This document shows positions 1 to 6,723 of a stretch of DNA of 64,000 bases, piece after piece. The notes beneath the pieces were generated by a model that was not told the origin of the DNA, made no database searches, and saw only the letters and a list, made by a program, of their open reading frames with translations. The DNA comes from CAWBRT01 sp963832785. Its GTDB lineage: Bacteria > Acidobacteriota > Terriglobia > Terriglobales > Acidobacteriaceae. Position 1 is the stretch's first letter, and each line of letters begins with the position of its first letter. The DNA lies in contig CAWHVF010000005.1 of assembly GCA_963832785.1 (NCBI GenBank), positions 2,108,001 through 2,172,000 of the forward strand. Direction: 5' to 3'. The position numbers and the translations under genes were made by a program.

Positions 1-160
1 CATCGGCAACCCGCTACGCTCCAGCGTGGAGCAGGGCGAAAAGGTTTTCGAACGTATTGGCACGCACCTGGCCAACTTCCTGGAAGAGGTGAAGAAGTTC
101 GATTTCAAGGTTCCGGAAGCAAAAAGAGATTGGCCCGGACGCTTTTGGAGAGGATACTGA
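1..160 (+). CDS. Creatininase-family amidohydrolase, C-terminal fragment
   Basis: The window opens inside a gene. Reading from base 2 gives 52 residues beginning IGNPLRSSVEQGEKVFERIG and ending in TGA at 158-160. The pattern G-x-P-x-x-(A/S)-x-x-E-x-G-x-x-x-x-E, followed by an amphipathic helix, resembles the C-terminus of creatinine amidohydrolase family enzymes (MftE/ArfB/creatininase fold). These are metal-dependent hydrolases of cyclic or linear amides. None of the metal-binding residues fall in the visible part, so the family call rests on a short stretch. The gene enters from upstream, and its start and operon lie outside the window. Confidence 0.5.
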   Translation, partial: IGNPLRSSVEQGEKVFERIGTHLANFLEEVKKFDFKVPEAKRDWPGRFWRGY

Positions 161-250
161 TTATTTAAGATTTCAGATTTTTGATTTTGAATTTCAGGTC
201 GAAAGAAAAGAGCACTCAATCTGAATTCAGCAATCAAAAATCAGAAATCA
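161..250. repeat. AT-rich ATTTTTGATTT-type degenerate repeat
   Basis: A strongly AT-rich stretch of repeated (A/T)TTTTGATTT and AATCAAAAATC units, partly inverted (TTTTTGATTTTGAATTTC near 178 against AATCAAAAATCAGAAATC near 231). It contrasts with the GC-rich genes around it. Similar tracts occur at 1070-1104, 27010-27050, 27100-27135, 40125-40155, 54360-54395 and 54625-54660, always between genes. No ORF or promoter is evident. Confidence 0.55.
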
Positions 251-254
251 AAAG

Positions 255-393
255 TAGTGGGTCAATTTGAATTTCCACAACAATGGGTGCCCCACGTCCC
301 GCCCTGTTTTTGGGCTGACGTGGGGCCAATTCCCCAGGTTAGCGCCGAAAAGCGCGGCGCGGAACCTGGGGCACCCTTCAAATTGACCCACTA
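255..393. mobile_element. MITE-like palindromic element, copy 1 (intact)
   Basis: 139 bp bounded by a near-perfect terminal inverted repeat: TAGTGGGTCAATTTGAA at 255-271 and its complement at 377-393. Inside are two strong hairpins, GCCCCACGTC/GACGTGGGGC (289-326) and CCCCAGGTTAGCGCC/GGCGCGGAACCTGGGG (332-371). There is no coding capacity. Related copies lie at 2075-2143, 22989-23080 and 59443-59625, and the second hairpin alone recurs at 63581-63627. The TIR-plus-hairpin architecture suggests a non-autonomous element moved by a transposase in trans. The ends are TA, compatible with a TA target site, but this is not proven. Confidence 0.7.
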
Positions 394-443
394 CCAAATC
401 AAAAATCTTAAAATGGTGTGCCTCTTTGGTGAAGGAGGGCTTT

Positions 444-1064
444 GTGAGTACAGGGACAGTCAAGAACGCTGATCCGGTGGTAGCTGAGTTCGCCGAAGAA
501 CTAACCGCGATTTGCCGGAAATGTTTTCAGCGGGGGCTGGTCGGCGGCGCCGGCGGCAACATCAGCGTACGCATAAAAGGACGGGAAGAGGCGCTCATAT
601 CGGCTACCGGCGTCTCGCTGGGCGACATGACCCCCGCCACCATCGTGCGCGTGGATTTCGCCAACAAGGTGCTGGAAGCATACGATGGATGCCGGCCGTC
701 GAAGGAGACCGGCTTCCACACCTGCATCTACCGGCTGCGCCCGCAGGTGGGCGCGGTGGTGCATCTGCACCCTCCCTTCGCCACCGCCTTTGCGGTCCGG
801 GGCAAAGAGTTGCCGCTGGTGACCGATGGCGCCGAGGCGAACCTGAAGCACGTGCCGGTGGTCGGCTTCGCGCCTTCAGGCTCGGCCGAATTGCACCGCA
901 AGATCGAGGAAGGGCTGCGCAACTACCCCGACGCTAAGGCCATCATCATGGAGCGTCACGGCATGTTCACCATGGGCCCGGACCTCACGTCAGCCTACAA
1001 CCTAGCGGACCTGGTCGAGGACACCGCCAAAATCGCGCTGCTGTCGCGGCTCATCCCGGAGTGA
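444..1064 (+). CDS. Class II aldolase/adducin family protein (fuculose-phosphate aldolase-like)
   Basis: 206 residues, the usual size of the family. These enzymes use Zn2+ to cleave sugar phosphates or related hydroxy acids by retro-aldol reaction in the cytoplasm. Visible: the phosphate-binding region GGAGGNIS (about 34-41), the catalytic-acid region with E88, the zinc pair HLHPP (H107, H109) and the third zinc histidine in ERHGMF (H172). The GTG start at 444 is chosen because AAGGAGG sits at 432-438, 5 nt upstream; a TTG at 426 has no such site. The gene stands alone between a repeat element and a convergent methyltransferase gene. The substrate cannot be told from sequence; fuculose-, rhamnulose- or ribulose-phosphate types and decarboxylating relatives are all possible. 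Confidence 0.82.
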   Translation: MSTGTVKNADPVVAEFAEELTAICRKCFQRGLVGGAGGNISVRIKGREEALISATGVSLGDMTPATIVRVDFANKVLEAYDGCRPSKETGFHTCIYRLRPQVGAVVHLHPPFATAFAVRGKELPLVTDGAEANLKHVPVVGFAPSGSAELHRKIEEGLRNYPDAKAIIMERHGMFTMGPDLTSAYNLADLVEDTAKIALLSRLIPE

Positions 1065-1069
1065 GCACT

Positions 1070-1104
1070 GAGATTTAAGATTTAAGATTTAAGATTGAAG
1101 ATTG
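1070..1104. repeat. AT-rich TTTAAGATTT tandem repeat
   Basis: Four near-identical 8-10 base units (GATTTAAGATTTAAGATTTAA, then GATTGAAGATTGAG) directly downstream of the aldolase stop. It belongs to the same AT-rich intergenic family seen at 161-250 and 54360-54395. No terminator-like stem was seen. The remaining 100 bases to the next gene show nothing else. Confidence 0.5.
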
Positions 1105-1210
1105 AGGGTCGAACTCCCCATCCGGCCTCAGTTAATCGGGCAGGGTTTTTGTTTAAGAGCGGAAATTATTTTGATGCGGGCTCCTCCGCGTCCTCTGCGG
1201 TTTGCTTCCC

Positions 1211-1948
1211 CTACTTATCTCCAGATCGCATCTTCCATAAAATCTGCCTCAGCATGCCCATCACGGTATCGGCATCGGCGGCATCCAGGCCCAGGCGGTG
1301 AACCAGGCGGCGCACGTTCTCCTGGCTGGCCGCGGTTTGCGCATGCGGATAGCCGCTGGCGCGCAGCGCCTCCAGCAACGCTGTGGTGATTCGTTCCAAC
1401 TCGCCCGCGGACGCCCTGCCCGCCCCTATGGGCGCGGTGTTGTCCGTGGCGGTTGAATCGCGTGCCAGTTCGTAGAGGCAAACCGCCACTGCCTGGCCCA
1501 GGTTCATCGAGGCATGTTCTTCGCGGGTAGGCAGGCGCAGCAGCCAATGGCAGTGGCTGAGGTCATGATTGGAAAGTCCGCGCTTCTCCGAGCCAAACAG
1601 CAGCGCCACCCGGACTGTTCCTAATTGCCTGCGGATGAGCTGTGCGCCCGGCTCGAGCGGGAGCAAGGGATGGGCCAGTTTGCGATTATGGGCGGCAGTG
1701 GTTCCCACCACCAGCGCACAGTCGGCTACGGCTTCAGCCACGCTGCCGCATTCCTCGGCACTGGCCAGCAGTTCGGAGGCCCCTACGGCGGAGCGCGCCT
1801 CGCGAAAGGCCGCCTCGTAGGGCGCCACCACCCGCAGGCGCGAGAAGCCGAAATTGCTCATGGCGCGGGCGGCCGCGCCCAGATTGAGCGGGTTGCGCGT
1901 GGCCACCAGCACCACGGCCAGACGTTCGAGTTCGGAGGCGCTAGACAA
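1211..1948 (-). CDS. SpoU/TrmH-family RNA 2'-O-ribose methyltransferase, TrmJ-like
   Basis: 245 residues. SPOUT enzymes transfer a methyl group from S-adenosylmethionine to a ribose 2'-OH; TrmJ acts on nucleotide 32 of certain tRNAs. Motif 1 appears as NPLNLGAAARAM near the N-terminus. Motif 2 is LLFGSEKRGLSN in the middle. Motif 3, ASMNLGQAVAVCLYE, forms the trefoil-knot SAM site. The C-terminal 70 residues form a helical extension as in TrmJ. The gene is convergent with the aldolase and divergent from pgsA. TrmJ fits better than TrmH or TrmL because of the length and helical tail, but substrate assignment is by family only. Confidence 0.85.
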   Translation of the reverse strand: MSSASELERLAVVLVATRNPLNLGAAARAMSNFGFSRLRVVAPYEAAFREARSAVGASELLASAEECGSVAEAVADCALVVGTTAAHNRKLAHPLLPLEPGAQLIRRQLGTVRVALLFGSEKRGLSNHDLSHCHWLLRLPTREEHASMNLGQAVAVCLYELARDSTATDNTAPIGAGRASAGELERITTALLEALRASGYPHAQTAASQENVRRLVHRLGLDAADADTVMGMLRQILWKMRSGDK

Positions 1949-2074
1949 TGAATTCAGAGTAATGCACCGGCGATCATGCCCGGTGGAATTCTATTGCAGC
2001 CGCGACACCGGCCTGTCTATTTTCCTGGTTTGCCTGGCTGCCTAAGCGCTTCCGGAAATCCCGAACCGCCCCAC

Positions 2075-2143
2075 TAAGGTTCAAGTTGAATTCCGCTCAA
2101 GATGGGTGCGGCATGTTCCAAATACCTCAAATTTGACCCACTA
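2075..2143. mobile_element. MITE-like palindromic element, degraded copy 2
   Basis: The left end, TAAGGTTCAAGTTGAATTCC, closely matches the left end of the copy at 22989. The right end, CAAATTTGACCCACTA, matches the right TIR of copy 1. Both internal hairpins are lost and only GATGGGTGCGGCATG remains between the ends. It is read as a decayed or internally deleted member. Confidence 0.5.
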
Positions 2144-2301
2144 CCGCGCGTTGCTTTCGCTACCTGGAGGGAGGATAATCATGGCGTAATGGAGTGCTGC
2201 CTCCAGGTTCCGGGCGCGCCGTTGGGGTGTCGCCTGGGGTGGAGCAGCGCGCCAGAGGCGCCCCCGGCAAGCACAGTGTTTGTGCTGGCAAGGGTGGTGG
2301 T

Positions 2302-2973
2302 GTGCATTGTGCGGTGAACCTGCCGAACTACATAACGAGCGTCCGCATCTTCAGCGTTCCGATCCTGATCTGGGTGCTGGCCACCAACGTATTTCGCGGC
2401 AGCAAGCACGGCGAGCAGGAGCTGGTGGCCTCGACCATCTTCATTCTCGCCTCGATGACCGACGGCCTCGATGGCTATCTGGCGCGCCGGCGGCAGCAGG
2501 TTACGACCCTGGGCATGCTGCTCGATCCGCTGGCCGACAAGCTGCTGATCGCGGCGGCCTTCGTTTCCCTGGTGCAGTTCACGCCCTGGCTGGTGCCCGC
2601 CTGGATGGCGGTGGTGATTATCGGCCGGGAGTTCCTGGTGAGCGGGCTGCGGGCCATCGCCGCGCAGGAGGGCTTCACTATCCAGGCCAGTGATCTGGGA
2701 AAATTCAAAATGGTGGTGCAGATCGTCTCGGTGGTGGCGGTGATTCTGGCGCATCGCTGGACGTACTGGCCGGTATTCGGGTTGGTCATTCCGGTCGAGG
2801 TGTTAGCGCGCACAGCGATCTGGTTCATGGTGGCGCTCTCGCTGGTTTCGGCCGCTCACTATTTCATCGCCTTCTGGGCCAGGATCGATAAGACCTCGAT
2901 ACGCAGGCGGCAGCGCCGGCGCCGGATCTTCGTTCTGAACCGGCGCAACGACAAGGACGTTCCAGCTATTTGA
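2302..2973 (+). CDS. pgsA: CDP-diacylglycerol-glycerol-3-phosphate 3-phosphatidyltransferase
   Basis: 223 residues from GTG 2302. PgsA makes phosphatidylglycerol phosphate from CDP-diacylglycerol and glycerol 3-phosphate at the inner membrane. The CDP-alcohol phosphotransferase signature is complete: D-G-L-D-G-x-x-A-R, eight residues, G-x-x-x-D-x-x-x-D. The NLPNxxTxxRI sequence near the start is typical. Four to five hydrophobic helices follow, and the C-terminus is an Arg-rich cytoplasmic tail (RRRQRRRR) longer than usual. GTG 2302 has AAGGGTGG just upstream; GTG 2314 (VNLPN) is the alternative. A longer reading from 2194 adds Gly/Arg-rich residues without homology. The AMMECR1 gene follows 50 bases later. 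Confidence 0.85.
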   Translation: MHCAVNLPNYITSVRIFSVPILIWVLATNVFRGSKHGEQELVASTIFILASMTDGLDGYLARRRQQVTTLGMLLDPLADKLLIAAAFVSLVQFTPWLVPAWMAVVIIGREFLVSGLRAIAAQEGFTIQASDLGKFKMVVQIVSVVAVILAHRWTYWPVFGLVIPVEVLARTAIWFMVALSLVSAAHYFIAFWARIDKTSIRRRQRRRRIFVLNRRNDKDVPAI

Positions 2974-3022
2974 CCGGCGGCAGCGCGCTTTGCCGGCCGG
3001 CAATTCAGGGGCGGATGCACCG

Positions 3023-3607
3023 ATGCTGGAAGCCAATACACTGACAAGCGAATACTCAGCCGCCGAGCGCAAGCAGATGCTTCGCCTGGCGCATCAAGTC
3101 ATAGCGGCCGAACTGCAGGGCGTGGCGCTGGATAAGCATCCGCCCTCCGTCCACCTGGCCCAGCCTCGCGGAGTCTTCACCAGCCTGCATCTGCACGGCA
3201 GGTTGCGGGGATGCATCGGTTACGTGATGGCGGTCCACCCTCTCTACCAAGCCGTGGCGGAAACCGCCGTCTCCGCCGCCTTCCGCGATCCACGCTTCGC
3301 GCCGGTCAGCGAGGTGGAGCTTCCCCTGCTGCACGTGGAAATCAGCGTTCTCTCGCCCATGGCCCCAATCTCTCCGGAGCAGGTGGAGGTCGGACGCCAT
3401 GGCTTGATGATCTCCCGGGGGATGGCGCGCGGGCTGCTGCTGCCCCAGGTTCCGCTCCAGTGGGGCTGGGACCGGGAGAGGTTTCTGGAGGAAACCTGCC
3501 GCAAAGCCGGACTGCCGACCGACGCCTGGCGCCATGGGGCCAAAATCGAGGCTTTCACCGCCGAGGTCTTCGCCGAGAACGAGGCGGGAGATTCGCTCAG
3601 GGATTAG
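3023..3607 (+). CDS. AMMECR1-domain protein (AmmeMemoRadiSam system protein A)
   Basis: 194 residues. The AMMECR1 fold is marked by LRGCIGYV near residue 60 and by the helix VAETAVSAAFRDPRF with HVEISVLSPM after it, all hallmarks of the family. In many bacteria the gene accompanies a Memo-domain dioxygenase and a radical SAM enzyme (AmmeMemoRadiSam). Neither partner is nearby, so this is an orphan copy. The molecular function of the family is still unsettled. ATG 3023 follows AGGGGCGG (3007-3014); a TTG at 2990 in the same frame is less likely. It probably shares a transcript with pgsA. Confidence 0.82.
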   Translation: MLEANTLTSEYSAAERKQMLRLAHQVIAAELQGVALDKHPPSVHLAQPRGVFTSLHLHGRLRGCIGYVMAVHPLYQAVAETAVSAAFRDPRFAPVSEVELPLLHVEISVLSPMAPISPEQVEVGRHGLMISRGMARGLLLPQVPLQWGWDRERFLEETCRKAGLPTDAWRHGAKIEAFTAEVFAENEAGDSLRD

Positions 3608-3629
3608 GCGCTGGTCCGTGGCTCCTGCT

Positions 3630-4535
3630 CTAGCGCTCCGTTTCCGGGAAAACGATATCCCCGAGCTGCACATCTTCCAAAGCCAGGGTGATCATGCAGG
3701 TGGCGCTGTCGGGAGTGACGGAGATTACCACCAGTTCGCCGACCCCCCGCAGCGGCCAGCGCTTCATCGAGCTCAGCGGCACGTCCGCCGGCTTGCGCTG
3801 GGTGTCGTCCCAACTGGGGGCATACATGCCCACGGTGGTTGACTCCGGCATGGTTTTCGGATTGTAGCTTCGGCTGATGCGCAGGTAATCGCCCGGGGCC
3901 AAGCCCGCCTTGGAGCCGAGATCGATATAAACCGCATGATGGAGGCCGAACAGGTAGTCGAACTCATTCGCCATCACAATGCGTCCGTGCCGCTCCGCCA
4001 TAGGCACGCCAAAGATGGGAAAAGCAAAGCTGCGTGCCTCCACAATCAGGCTGCCTTTGTCGCGGGCCGGGATAACCAGGTCGCCGGGGACTATGGGCTG
4101 GCAGACGGCATCGATTTTGGCGATGGCGTAGCGGTTTTCCAGTGAGGTGACCGTCACATGGCCGATCTCGGCGTACAGGTGTCCGAGCCGGTCGAGGGCC
4201 TTGTTCTGGCCCTTGAAGTACTCGTAACGGTCGAGATCGCGGATGTCGCGCACAATCGCGTACTTGCGGCCGGGCTCGTAACCGGAACCGGCCAGGAAGA
4301 CGGTTTCGTTCTTGCCAAAGCGGGTCACCTCGGGCGATAAGCGGCCGCCAACCACCGCATTGGCCCGCTGAAAGTGCTCGTGGGTGACAAAGCCGGCACA
4401 GTAAATGTCCTTGTAGCTGGCCACGTAGCGGTGTCCGAGCGGTATGGCCGGCTGGCGCGTGGCCAGATCAGGCACTCCCTGTTGTGCCATTACGGTAGTT
4501 GCAAAAATTAACAGGAACAGTGCCAAACGTCGCAT
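3630..4535 (-). CDS. Secreted protein with duplicated FlgT-C-like beta-barrel segments
   Basis: 301 residues. The N-terminus, MRRLALFLLIFATTVMAQQ, is a classic Sec signal peptide with cleavage expected after VMA. The mature part contains two segments of the form G-x-(L/V)-x-V-x-S/x-V-x(5)-A-x-x-x-I...GD-x-V: GHVTVTSLENRYAIAKI...PGDLVIP around 125-160 and GELVVISVTPDSATCMI...LGDIVFPE at the C-terminus. This pattern resembles the small beta-domain at the C-terminus of FlgT and of LysM-containing envelope proteins. No catalytic signature is seen. Probably periplasmic or outer-membrane associated. It is convergent with the AMMECR1 gene, only 22 bases apart, with no recognisable operon partner. 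Confidence 0.55.
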   Translation of the reverse strand: MRRLALFLLIFATTVMAQQGVPDLATRQPAIPLGHRYVASYKDIYCAGFVTHEHFQRANAVVGGRLSPEVTRFGKNETVFLAGSGYEPGRKYAIVRDIRDLDRYEYFKGQNKALDRLGHLYAEIGHVTVTSLENRYAIAKIDAVCQPIVPGDLVIPARDKGSLIVEARSFAFPIFGVPMAERHGRIVMANEFDYLFGLHHAVYIDLGSKAGLAPGDYLRISRSYNPKTMPESTTVGMYAPSWDDTQRKPADVPLSSMKRWPLRGVGELVVISVTPDSATCMITLALEDVQLGDIVFPETER

Positions 4536-4838
4536 TTTTCTCCTCCGCCTGCCTGACTGAGTAAATTACCAGGCCTCAAAAACCGCCGCCGGGAACTCCC
4601 GGTCCGGCTCGGCCTTTGTGTAACCCTATAAACAACAATAACTTATGGCCTACCCGGCCCAGCCGGGCCAGTCGGCCAGAGTAGCCCTTAGCTAACAGAC
4701 GCTAGCAGAGCACGGGAATTGGGCACAAGTAACGATTGGCCATCGTATTTACATCGGGGATACCGGGGCGGGAAATCACAAAGAAACCGCTGGGAACTGG
4801 TTGCATCTCTGGCAGTGCAACTGTACCATTCCCCCGGA
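4536..4838. other. Intergenic region, no gene seen
   Basis: About 300 bases separate the divergent secreted-protein gene and aroDE. They include a small palindrome (CCCGGCCCAGCCGGG near 4653) and an AT-rich stretch around 4620-4645 where a promoter might lie. No convincing -35/-10 pair or RNA gene was recognised. Confidence 0.3.
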
Positions 4839-6608
4839 ATGAGTGTCTCGCCGAACCAATTAGCCAGCCGCATGTTGCGGTTGCGCATGCCCAAGGTATG
4901 CGTTCCGCTGGCTGCCAGCGAACCCGGGGACCTGTTCTACAGGGCCGACCTCCAGGTGCGCGAAAACACCTTCCTGGAGTTCCGGCTCGACTTTCTGAAG
5001 AACCCGCTTACCGCCATACCCGGTCTGAAGCGCTTTTTCGAGTACCGGCCGGACGCGCTTGCCATCGCCACCTGCCGCCGGGCGCAGTGGGGCGGTAAAT
5101 TCAAGGGTTCGCTCAACGCCCAAGCCGAGGTGCTGATCAAGGCCGCGGCAGCCGGCTGCCAGATCATCGACCTGGAGCTGGAAAGCGCCGAGGCCATGCG
5201 GGTGGCCGAACTGGAACGCGTACGTTCCAGCGCCGTGCTGATGCTTTCCCACCACAACTTCCGGGCCACCGGGGACCTGGGAGCGGTTTTCCTGCGCCTG
5301 GCGGCCTTCACCCCGGATTTTTACAAGATCGTGACCACCGCTCACTCGCTGCACGATAACGTGCTGATGCTGAACTTCCTGCAGAAACATGGGGACGACC
5401 ATTCGCTGGTGGGAATCTGCATGGGAGAGCAGGGGGTAATCAGCCGCGTGCTGGGGGTGCGTGCCGGCGGCGCATTTACCTTCGGCTCGGCCAGCCAAGG
5501 CGAACAGACAGCCTCTGGGCAGCCCACGGCGCGCGAACTGCAGGAGGTTTACCGCATAGATCAGCTTGATGCCACCACCCGCGTTTACGGGGTAGCAGCC
5601 AATCCGGTGCGGCACTCGCTCTCGCCATTGCTGATGAACGCCGCCATGCGCCGCGAAAACGTCAACGGCGTCTACCTGCCCCTGCTGGTCAAGAGCCTGC
5701 AAGACCTGCTGGCCTGCGTGCGCGAGATTCCGATTCACGGCCTCAGCGTGACCATGCCTTACAAGGAGCAGATTACCGCCTCGCTGGACAAGTCCGACCA
5801 GCTTACGGCCGCCACCGGCTCCTGCAACACGGTGGTGCGCAGCCAGGACGGGCAGTTGGTCGGCTACAACACCGATATCGCCGGCATTCTCACGCCTTTG
5901 GAGGCGCAGATGCCGCTCTCCGGGGCGAAGGTCCTGGTGATTGGGGCGGGGGGCGCGGCGCGGGCCGCGGTCTATGGGCTGAAACAGAAGGGCGCCGACG
6001 TCTACATTGTCGATCGCACCCCGGCCAACACGCAGAAGCTGGTGCGCCAGTTCGGGGCGAAGGCGGCCAAGCGCAGCGACATCCCCAAGATGAAATTCGC
6101 GCTGGCGGTGAATGCCACGCCGCTGGGAATGGGGACTTCGCAGGAGTCGCCAGTCAACGAACGCGAACTGCGCTCGGTGGAGCGTGTCTTCGACCTGGTT
6201 TACAACCCGGCGGAAACTCGCCTGATTCAGCTGGCCCGCGCCCAGGGCATTCCGGTAATCAGCGGGGTGGAGATGTTCGTCTACCAGGCGGCGCGGCAGT
6301 TTGAAATCTGGACGGGGAAGCCCGCGCCGCTTGAGCTGATGCGCAACCTGATGCTGCGCCAGTCGGCTTTGCGGGCGCCAAGTGCCGCCCAGCCTAAGAG
6401 CGATGGCGAAGCCGCCGACAAACCTGAAGCCGAAAAAGCGCAGGCACCCGCCAAAGCGCGCAGCACGCAAGCCGCAGGTAAATCGCCCAAGCACGGCAAG
6501 AGCCGGCAGCTGGCAGGCGCGGCCAAGCCGGCACGCAAGCCCGCTGTCAAAAGCGCCGCCCAAGTCCGCGCCAAACGGGAAAAGGCGCCCTCGGCAGGCA
6601 GGAAGTAA
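4839..6608 (+). CDS. aroDE: Bifunctional 3-dehydroquinate dehydratase/shikimate dehydrogenase with basic C-terminal tail
   Basis: 589 residues from ATG 4839. It catalyses two consecutive shikimate-pathway steps: 3-dehydroquinate to 3-dehydroshikimate, then NADPH reduction to shikimate. Residues 17-225 form a type I dehydratase with EFRLDF, LSHHNF (catalytic His139) and YKIVTTA (Schiff-base Lys163). Residues about 245-510 form shikimate dehydrogenase with YGVAANPVRHSLSP, SVTMPYK (Lys309), GYNTD (Asp346) and the NADP loop GAGGAA (369-374). The last roughly 75 residues are low-complexity Lys/Ala/Pro/Ser, histone H1-like, and are not part of either enzyme. ATG 4839 is preferred, though an in-frame TTG at 4719 and an ATG at 4872 exist. 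AroD-AroE fusions are known in plants, chlamydiae and some acidobacteria. Confidence 0.9.
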   Translation: MSVSPNQLASRMLRLRMPKVCVPLAASEPGDLFYRADLQVRENTFLEFRLDFLKNPLTAIPGLKRFFEYRPDALAIATCRRAQWGGKFKGSLNAQAEVLIKAAAAGCQIIDLELESAEAMRVAELERVRSSAVLMLSHHNFRATGDLGAVFLRLAAFTPDFYKIVTTAHSLHDNVLMLNFLQKHGDDHSLVGICMGEQGVISRVLGVRAGGAFTFGSASQGEQTASGQPTARELQEVYRIDQLDATTRVYGVAANPVRHSLSPLLMNAAMRRENVNGVYLPLLVKSLQDLLACVREIPIHGLSVTMPYKEQITASLDKSDQLTAATGSCNTVVRSQDGQLVGYNTDIAGILTPLEAQMPLSGAKVLVIGAGGAARAAVYGLKQKGADVYIVDRTPANTQKLVRQFGAKAAKRSDIPKMKFALAVNATPLGMGTSQESPVNERELRSVERVFDLVYNPAETRLIQLARAQGIPVISGVEMFVYQAARQFEIWTGKPAPLELMRNLMLRQSALRAPSAAQPKSDGEAADKPEAEKAQAPAKARSTQAAGKSPKHGKSRQLAGAAKPARKPAVKSAAQVRAKREKAPSAGRK

Positions 6609-6721
6609 GAAGGTTTCAAAGTTTCAAGGTTTCAAAGGTTCGACACGGAATTCTTCTTGCCTCCTTGAAACCTTCCCTCCTAACTCTCGTTCTCATTGAA
6701 ACCCTGAAACTTGGAAACTTT
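6609..6721. repeat. GTTTCAA-rich imperfect inverted repeat
   Basis: Between the convergent aroDE and ThDP-enzyme genes lies a run of GTTTCAA units (AAGGTTTCAAAGTTTCAAGG at 6610) followed by the complementary CCTTGAAACC, TTGAAACCCTGAAAC and TTGGAAAC. The two halves can form a long imperfect hairpin that may also end transcription from both sides. Function is inferred only. Confidence 0.45.
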
Positions 6722-6723
6722 TC

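Noticed and set aside
4860..6563. 567-residue open frame antisense to aroDE
   Set aside because: It is a shadow of the GC-rich third codon positions of aroDE; the sense frame has complete catalytic motifs and the antisense product is His/Arg/Gly-rich without homology.
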